Shown: positions 57,622 through 64,000 of the stretch, piece after piece | Position numbering within the stretch: position 1 is the first letter of the stretch | Layout of the letters: each line of letters opens with the position of its first letter | DNA from: Spiroplasma citri | GTDB lineage: Bacteria; Bacillota_I; Bacilli_A; Mycoplasmatales; Mycoplasmataceae | DNA length: 64,000 bases | Reading direction: 5' to 3' | Assembly: GCF_001886855.1 (NCBI RefSeq) | Contig: NZ_CP013197.1 | Span: 310,001-374,000, forward strand | Made by a program: the position numbers and the translations under genes | Notes under the pieces: generated by a model | What the model saw: only the letters and a program-made list of their open reading frames with translations | Told to the model about the DNA's origin: nothing | The model's database searches: none

Positions 57622-59181
57622 ATGAATCCATATTTAGAACAAAAAGCGGGAGTTCAATTAGCTAATAAGTTAACAGCATTAAAAAATAGGGATTTAGTTA
57701 ATCCAAAGTTTGCTCTGATGAAAACAACAAATCGTTGATTAAGTGAAATGTTTGATCAAGCTGTTAATAATTTTTATGATCACCAAATTGAAAATGAAAT
57801 TATGAAAATTAAGTTAGACTCAAATATTGAAAAAGAAATTTATTTGTTTCATTGAATTAAAGTTAATGGTTATGATGGTTTAAAAAAGAATTATGCTTCA
57901 ACACAAGACTTTTTATTTAAAGTTAATTCACCATTTTATGATCGGCTAAATTATTATCGCTATGAATTTAATAAAAAACAAAATAATAATACAAATATGT
58001 TATTTCGTGATTTTATTGGAATTTGAGAATCAATTTTAATTAAAAGAATTAATGATTATCGTTTTGCAAAAATTGAAGAATTAAGAACAAAGTTTATGCA
58101 AGATTTATATAATAAAGTGGAAATATATAATAAAGCTAATAGTTTATTAAAAACAGTATGAAATTTTTTTGGTAAAATATGAAATCCAACAGAACTAAAA
58201 AAAGGTGTTAATATGTCAGCCATTGATAAGTTTGCAAAATTTTTAGAAACTAATCCAGCAATTATGGAAATTGCAACATTATTAGGACGTTTCCAAGGTG
58301 AAAGTAATTTAATTGAACAACGCATTTTAGAAGAAATTGTGATGGATTATGAATGAAAACCAATTGGCTCTTCACCAGAAGAAATTATTGGGGCAACTGA
58401 GTCAAAGGATTTAGAACATATGTTCGCAGCCGAATTAGTTTTATTAAAAGATCCAGTTTTAAAATATATTTTTTATAAAAAATATATTGAGGGAAAATTA
58501 ACAACATTTGAATTTTTATCACAAGATAAAGTTCCTAAAGAACAAATTAAATTACGGACAATTGAAACATATGTTCCCGAAGAAAAAGGACCAATCATTT
58601 TATCAATTGATACTTCTTCTTCAATGCGAGGTAGTCCTGAACAAATTGCCAAAGCACTTGCTTTAGCAATTGCAAAAATTGCTTTAGGAGAACATCGTCC
58701 TTGCTATATGATTAATTTTTCTAAAAGTTTAGATGTCTATAATTTATCTTCTTTAAAAGATTCACTCCCAAAATTAATTGAATTTTTATCAAAAAGTTTT
58801 GCTGGAGATACCAATGTTGAACCAGCTTTAGAACATACCTTAACAGTAATGGATAGTAATGAATATTTTAATGCTGATTTATTATTAATTAGTGACTTTT
58901 TAACTTCTGATTTATCACCTGAATTAATAACAAAAATAAATTTATTAAAACAACGTCGGAATCGATTTCATGCTATTGTAATTGGCACAATGGGAGCAGA
59001 AAATGTAGAAACAATTTTTAACAATGCTTGAATTTATGACCCACGTGATCCATTTGCTTCAGAACTAATTATTGCCTCGTTAACAGGCCAAATTGTAAAG
59101 AAATATGATAAAGTTTCTGGGGCAAAAGCAATTTTAGGACGAATGATAACTGCAAAGGAGATTAGCAAAAATGTTAAGTAA
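57622..59181 (+). CDS. viaA: ViaA-like VWA-domain protein
   Basis: A 519-residue protein with a long helical N-terminal region (1-310) and a C-terminal VWA domain (about 325-500). The metal-ion site is D330, S332, S334 in LSIDTSSSMRGSPEQIA, with GDTNVEPAL supplying the later Thr and LLLISDF the last Asp. Order and size fit ViaA, the RavA partner. RBS gggagga lies upstream of the ATG. Its end overlaps the decayed dUTPase gene by 11 bases. Confidence 0.88.
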
Positions 59182-59677
59182 GGATACTTTTAATTATTTG
59201 TTAGAAAATCAAAAAAATTAGATGAGCACATTTTAACAAAATTTAAATTAAATGATGATGAAACATTTGAGAAAAGAATTTTAGCTTTCTTAGTTGAATT
59301 AGCAGAATTTATTAATGAACAACGTGATTTTAAATATTGAAGTGTTAAACCAGCTTCAACAAAAGATGTTTTATAGAAGAATATATTGATGGAATTCATT
59401 TTTTGATTAGTATTGGTAATAGTTTAGGAGTTGATTTTAAAACATATCAATATTGTAATGAATGTTGTAAGGAAAATATTAATTTGACGAAACTTTATTT
59501 AGATTGTTTTGCTGTTGCGACAGAACTAATTAAAATCAGACACCAGAAATTTATTTTAAAGTTTTAAATCAGTATTTAATAATTGCTGAACAGTTAAAAT
59601 TTACTGAAGATGATTTACTTATCGCTTATAATAAAAAAAATAAAATCAATTTTACTCGTCAACAAAATAATTATTAA
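59171..59677 (+). pseudogene. dut: Dimeric dUTPase-like gene, disrupted
   Basis: Pieces of an all-alpha (dimeric) dUTPase appear in order: MLSKDTFNYLLENQKK, then after a frame change LDEHILTKFKLNDDETFEKR and LAFLVELAEFINEQRDFKYW, after a second EYIDGIHFLISIGNSLGVDF, and after a third PEIYFKVLNQYLIIAEQLKF. The metal-binding patterns ExxE (VELAEFINE) and EYIDGIHF are still present. Three frame changes, one in an A7 run, show genuine decay. dUTP would then need removal by another enzyme outside this window. Confidence 0.75.
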
Positions 59678-59713
59678 AAAAATGTTTTATAATTTTTTAT
59701 AAAACATTTTTTT
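59677..59713. terminator. Bidirectional terminator between dut remnant and ferredoxin gene
   Basis: aaaaaatgttttata and tataaaacatttttt form a perfect stem around 6 bases with A- and T-rich flanks. It serves the convergent genes on both sides. Confidence 0.8.
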
Positions 59714-59957
59714 AATTCGTATCAAGACTACTTTTACGATTTTCCTTAAATTCTTCTAATGTTTTAATAAAAATTGCCGCCGTTGGACACACCATTTGTG
59801 CTTCCACTAATTCCTTTTCATTATCAATTGTATTTGCGAAACCATCATCATCCATAAAAAATGTTTCGGTTTCATCAATCATAATACAGCTTCCACAAGA
59901 AATGCATAAGTCAGTATTTACATATGTTCTTTTTTTTGATATATCACGATTTGCCAT
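59712..59957 (-). CDS. [4Fe-4S] ferredoxin
   Basis: An 81-residue small electron carrier with one cluster: CISCGSC (three ligands) and CP in MVCPTAAIFI (fourth). The rest is acidic (DETETFFMDDDGFANTID). I chose ATG at 59957 because ggagtga precedes it by 5 bases; an in-frame GTG three codons earlier overlaps that site. Electron partners are not evident in the window; few Fe-S proteins are expected in this lineage. Confidence 0.88.
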   Translation of the reverse strand: MANRDISKKRTYVNTDLCISCGSCIMIDETETFFMDDDGFANTIDNEKELVEAQMVCPTAAIFIKTLEEFKENRKSSLDTN

Positions 59958-60013
59958 ATTTATCACTCCATTATTTATTTACTATAATAATAACAAAAAT
60001 TTTAATAATAATA

Positions 60014-60019
60014 TATAAT
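60014..60019 (+). promoter_or_regulatory. -10 element of the cmk-der-gpsA unit
   Basis: A perfect TATAAT about 35 bases before the ATG at 60053, in the divergent gap with the ferredoxin gene. Confidence 0.45.
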
Positions 60020-60052
60020 TTTAATGTAGTTTAAAAAAGTTGGAGGTTTAAC

Positions 60053-60754
60053 ATGGAAACTAGAATGGAGAAATTTGCCCAGCTACGTGAAATGATTAAG
60101 AAAGAGATTGAGATTGATCAAGAAATTAATCAAACAAGTCAGGTCATTAATAGTTATATGGCGAAATTAAACGCTATTGATGATAATTTTTTTGGTGGTG
60201 TTAAATCAAATTTTGAACAAGAATTTAGTTGAGAAAAAGTGTATTTGGATAAAAACCCAGATGAACAACCATATCCATCTGATTTTAAATATGATTTACA
60301 ACAGTTGCTAGAACAAGTTGTTAATACAACCAAAGCAACAATTCAAACTAATCAAAAAAATGACCAAGATGCCGGTGATATTATGCATAATATTTTAATT
60401 GCTGAAACATTGTTAAACAAACCAACATATCAAAAATATCAAGCAATTTTAGAAAGTATTTTAGCAGAAAAAATTATTTATCATCGTGTAAGTGATAAAA
60501 TTAAAGCAGAAAATAGTAATTTTAAAATTAATTCAGCTAATATTGAATTTAGTACAATTGCACATATGCGTAAAAATGACCAACGGTCAACAGCAGAAAT
60601 GCTAAAAGAATCAAGTGCTCTTTTAGAAGAAAAGCATAATAATGTGTTAGTTGTTTATCGAAAGATAAAACCAGGTTATAAAATGTTATTTAGTACTATG
60701 GTTTTGCTTGTTGTTTTATTGGCTATTTGTTTAGTTTTAATCTTTATGTTATAG
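60053..60754 (+). CDS. Tail-anchored membrane protein, unknown
   Basis: A 233-residue protein: a helical, charged cytoplasmic part (about 1-205, opening METRMEKFAQLREMIKKEIE) and a single hydrophobic C-terminal helix (MLFSTMVLLVVLLAICLVLI). RBS ggaggt. It lies 13 bases before cmk and seems to be the first gene of the cmk-der-gpsA unit. I do not recognise the family. Confidence 0.65.
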
Positions 60755-60767
60755 AAAATAGGAGTAG

Positions 60768-61439
60768 ATGATGAAAATAAATATTGCGATTGATGGCCCG
60801 GCTGGTAGTGGAAAATCTTCTGCTGGTTATGAATTGGCCAAAAAACTAAATTATCAGTTTATTGATACTGGTCTAACTTATCGTGCTTTTACTTATTTTT
60901 GTGTAAAAGTTGGAGTTGATTTTACAAATCATCATCAGTTGCAAGCACAATTAGCAAACTTTAAATATCAAGTAATTAATAACCATGTTTATGTTAATAA
61001 TGAAGATATTACTTATAAGTTGCAAACTAATCTTGTTCTTGATAATATTAACAAAATTACTGGACTTGATTTTATTCGAGCAGCAATGGTTTGTTTACAA
61101 CGAAAATTAGTGGTTAAAAAAGGTAATGTTGTTGTTGGGCGAGACATTACTACTGTTGTTCTCCCTGATGCGGAAGTGAAAATTTACTTAACAGCTAGTA
61201 TTACAGCACGAGCTAACCGTCGATGAAATCAAAATCAAGAAAACAATATTGTTCCAAATAATTTAGCAGAAATTAAAGTCAAATTAAAAGAACGAGATTA
61301 TGTTGATACAACACGAGCGGTAGGACCATTAAAAATTGCTCCTGATGCGGTTGTTGTGGATAGTAGTAAGTTAACATTTGAACAAACAGTAACTAAGATT
61401 TATCAAGTAATATGTAATTATAAGAAAGCAGGAAAATAA
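60768..61439 (+). CDS. cmk: Cytidylate kinase
   Basis: A 223-residue (d)CMP kinase: P-loop IDGPAGSGKSSAGYELAKKL, FIDTGLTYRAFTYF, and VVVGRDITTVVLPDAEVKIY where GRD binds substrate. Two ATGs in a row are possible starts (60768 and 60771); ggag lies just upstream. The stop codon overlaps the der ATG by no more than one step, so the two are coupled. Confidence 0.94.
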
Positions 61440-62756
61440 ATGGCACAAAAAGGAACTGTTGCAATTGTAGGGCGGCCAAATGTTGGGAAATCAACATTAT
61501 TTAATCGTATTATTAAAAATCGTCTTGCAATTGTTGAAGATACTCCTGGCGTAACACGTGATCGAATTTATGCTTTTTCAGAATGATTAACAAGGGAATT
61601 TTTAATAATTGATACGGGTGGAATTACATTAAATAATACGGCAATGTTTGCCCAAGAGATTAAAATGCAAGCAGAAATTGCAATTGCAGAAGCCGATATT
61701 ATTATTTTTGTTTTATCGTACAAAGAAGGAATTACTCCAGATGATGAAATGGTTGCAAAAATATTATATCGTTCTAAAAAACCGGTTCTTTTAGTTATTA
61801 ATAAATATGATAAACAAGAAAAAGAAAGTGAATTATTTGAATATATGACATTAGGATTTGGTGAGCCAATTGCTGTATCTGCTACGCATGGGATTGGCAT
61901 TGGTGATTTATTAGATCAAGTAATTTCTTATTTAGATCAAATTCCAATTCAGCCAAAAACAGAAGGAATTCATTTTTCTTTAATTGGAAAACCAAATGTT
62001 GGGAAATCTTCGTTAACAAATGCAATTTTAGGTGAAGAACGAGTTATTGTATCACCAATTGCAGGGACAACAACAGATTCAATTGATACATCGTTTAAAC
62101 GTAATAATCAACTTTATACTGTGATTGATACAGCTGGGATTCGACGAAAAGGGAAAGTTTATGAGAAATTAGAAAAATATAGTGTTCTTCGTGCTGTTAG
62201 TGCAATTAAACGAAGTGATCTTGTTTTATTGATTATTGATGGAACAGTTCCTATTACTGACCAAGATACAAATATTGCTGGAATTACATTTGAACAAAAT
62301 AAACCAATTATTTTAGTAGTTAATAAGTGAGATGCAGTGATGGAAAAAGATGAACGGTCAATGAAAAAAATTGAGCAAAGTATTCGTGGATATTTTAAAT
62401 ATCTAAATTATGCAAAAATGGTTTTTGTTTCTGCTTTAGAAAAAAAACGATTACATATTTTATTTCAAACAATTGATGAAGTTTATGCTGGTTTAACCCA
62501 ACGAGTAAAAACTAGTATTTTAAATGAAATTTTAGTAAAAGCACAATTGTTAAATCCACCGCCAGATTTTAATGGTGGTCGTTTAAAAATTTATTATGCT
62601 ACCCAACCCGAAGGTATTATTCCGACTTTTATTATGTTTTGTAATAATCCAAAATATCTTCATTTTTCTTATAAAAGATTTCTTGAGAATCAACTTCGAG
62701 AATATTTTGGATTTGAGGGAGTACCAATTAAAATATTATTTAGAGAAAGAAAGTAA
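61440..62756 (+). CDS. der: Ribosome assembly GTPase Der (EngA)
   Basis: A 438-residue protein with two tandem GTPase domains: [18 protein letters not shown] (from about residue 8) and [18 protein letters not shown] (about 181 onward). G3 motifs are DTGG and DTAG; G4 motifs are NKYD and NKWD, where the Trp is TGA. A C-terminal KH-like domain follows ([20 protein letters not shown]). Required for 50S assembly. Confidence 0.96.
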
Positions 62757-62767
62757 CGAGGGAAATT

Positions 62768-63778
62768 ATGATGAAAAAAACACAAAAAAATATTACTATT
62801 ATTGGAACAGGAGCATATGGGACAGTTTTAGCAAATGTTTTGACAGATAATGATCATAACGTTATTATGTATGGAATTAATAATAAAGAAGTTGATGATA
62901 TTAATAATGCACATTTAAATCGTCATTTTTTTGGTAATTTAAAAATTAATAAAGAAATTAAAGCTACAACAAATTTTGCTGAAGCAGTTGAAGATGCTGA
63001 ATATATTATTTTAGGAATCCCTGTTGTTGCTATTAAATTAATTATTGAAAAGATTAATAAAACAGTAACTAAACCAGTTGTTATCATTAATGTTGCTAAA
63101 GGATTAGACCCTGACACGCATGAAGTTTTATCAAAATCAATTATAAAATTAGTGAATCCAAAAATTTTAAAAGAATATGCTGGTATTTATGGTCCAAGTA
63201 TTGCAAAAGAAGTTTTACAACGAAAACCAACATGTATTATGGCGGTTTCACAGGATTTTGCAATTGCACAAGAAGTTCGTGAATTATTTAACAATGAATA
63301 TTTTGTTACTTTTGCTAATACGGATGTTATTGGTACTGAATATGCTGTTGCTTTGAAAAATGCATTAGCAATTGCCTCAGGAATATTTAATGGTCTTTAT
63401 GAATCAGATAACGCTAAAGCATCATTAATTACGATGGGATTAAATGAGATTCAACTTTTTGCCAAAACAAAAGGAGCTCAAATTGAAACTTTTTTTAACT
63501 TTGCGGGATTAGCTGATTTAATTTTAACAGCTACCTCAAGCAAATCAAGAAATTATTCTCTTGGTTTTGAAATTGCTCAAGTTGATAATGCTCAAAAAGT
63601 TTTATCAGAGCAGGTAAAAACAGTAGAAGGCGTTTTAACTTGTAAAACAATTGTGTTAGATGCGCGAGCAAATAATATTACTCTACCTCTATTTGAAGCT
63701 TTATATGATATTTTATATCATAATAAACGGCCAAGTGTAATTATTAATAATGTTTTTACAAAAGCAATATTGTCCTAA
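62768..63778 (+). CDS. gpsA: Glycerol-3-phosphate dehydrogenase [NAD(P)+]
   Basis: A 336-residue enzyme reducing dihydroxyacetone phosphate to sn-glycerol-3-phosphate for phospholipid synthesis. The Rossmann motif is ITIIGTGAYGTVLANVL, the segments VNVAKGLD and GIYGPSIAKEV are typical, and the active-site Lys is in EYAVALKNALAIASGI. ATG 62768 or 62771 are both possible behind gaggg. Confidence 0.95.
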   Translation: MMKKTQKNITIIGTGAYGTVLANVLTDNDHNVIMYGINNKEVDDINNAHLNRHFFGNLKINKEIKATTNFAEAVEDAEYIILGIPVVAIKLIIEKINKTVTKPVVIINVAKGLDPDTHEVLSKSIIKLVNPKILKEYAGIYGPSIAKEVLQRKPTCIMAVSQDFAIAQEVRELFNNEYFVTFANTDVIGTEYAVALKNALAIASGIFNGLYESDNAKASLITMGLNEIQLFAKTKGAQIETFFNFAGLADLILTATSSKSRNYSLGFEIAQVDNAQKVLSEQVKTVEGVLTCKTIVLDARANNITLPLFEALYDILYHNKRPSVIINNVFTKAILS

Positions 63779-63797
63779 AAATGCCACTATTTTATGT

Positions 63798-63803
63798 TAT
63801 AAT
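63798..63803 (+). promoter_or_regulatory. -10 element of the last gene
   Basis: A perfect TATAAT 62 bases before the ATG at 63866. Confidence 0.45.
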
Positions 63804-63865
63804 TACTACACAAAGTATATAAAAATAAAGAGTATGTAATTATTGATGAAATGGAAGGGCACAAA

Positions 63866-64000
63866 ATGAATTTTAAACATTCTTTTAACAATGATTCGGG
63901 GAACAGACCAGAAAGTAATCAACAACAAGTTTCTCTTAACCAGGGAAATAATTTTAGTCTTTCACAACAACAGTATCAACAACAGAATGGTAATAAGCAA
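63866..64000 (+). CDS. Gln/Asn-rich protein, 5' end only
   Basis: The first 45 codons of a protein that continues beyond the window. It starts MNFKHSFNNDSGNRPESNQQ and goes on with many Gln and Asn residues (SLSQQQYQQQNG), a low-complexity N-terminus without a signal peptide. RBS ggaaggg (63853-63859) supports the start. No function can be assigned from this part. Confidence 0.6.
   Translation, partial: MNFKHSFNNDSGNRPESNQQQVSLNQGNNFSLSQQQYQQQNGNKQ

Overview
The window is AT-rich and TGA reads as tryptophan throughout: asnS, guaA, smc, pdhA and pdhB stay full length only if in-frame TGA codons are read through. Together with small-genome housekeeping content, lipoproteins with a Mollicutes lipobox, Spiroplasma-like surface proteins and many decaying genes and phage fragments, this points to a Spiroplasma chromosome, probably of the citri clade (inference; no rRNA or tRNA gene is present to confirm it).

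Layout. 1-4.6 kb: end of tsaD, an intact and a decayed RpiR-type regulator, a frameshifted deoD, asnS and a small XRE regulator. 4.7-6.6 kb: two tandem cysteine-rich proteins and a broken membrane protein gene. 6.6-9.0 kb: the rpsP-khpA-rimM-trmD-rplS operon. 9.0-12.3 kb: a decayed RbgA-like gene, rbgA, rnhB and a frameshifted dprA. 12.4-14.7 kb: a guanine-type purine riboswitch ahead of hpt-guaA. 14.7-25.4 kb: an accessory region with an ISNCY-type transposase remnant, an ISLre2/Mbov_0401-like transposase gene, a phage terminase, a strongly structured RNA candidate, phage-associated lipoprotein-like genes in a 257-nt inverted repeat, an IS3-type fragment, a uracil permease gene broken by a stop and a fold-back junction, and a second phage block on the minus strand. 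25.5-38.4 kb: smc, the pst phosphate system with phoU, a phosphohexomutase, an E2-like protein without the catalytic histidine, and a YhaM-type nuclease. 38.6-45.8 kb: nox-lplA-pdhABCD. 46.0-59.2 kb: three large anchored surface proteins, four short polytopic membrane proteins sharing one sequence signature, and a RavA/ViaA-like AAA+ and VWA pair. 59.2-64.0 kb: a decayed dimeric dUTPase gene, a ferredoxin, a tail-anchored protein, cmk, der, gpsA and the start of a Gln/Asn-rich protein.

How the parts work together. nox regenerates NAD+ for glycolysis and pyruvate dehydrogenase, and lplA supplies the lipoyl cofactor for PdhC. hpt and guaA form a guanine-nucleotide supply unit under riboswitch control. 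The pst genes import phosphate. The 46-59 kb cluster looks like one machine: extracytoplasmic proteins, paralogous membrane subunits and a cytoplasmic AAA+/VWA pair. It and the structured RNA candidate at 19.2-19.4 kb are the best leads for something undescribed. Several frame breaks fall in runs of A or T (deoD, dprA, dut, a phage gene), so real decay, transcriptional slippage and sequencing error all remain possible for those genes.
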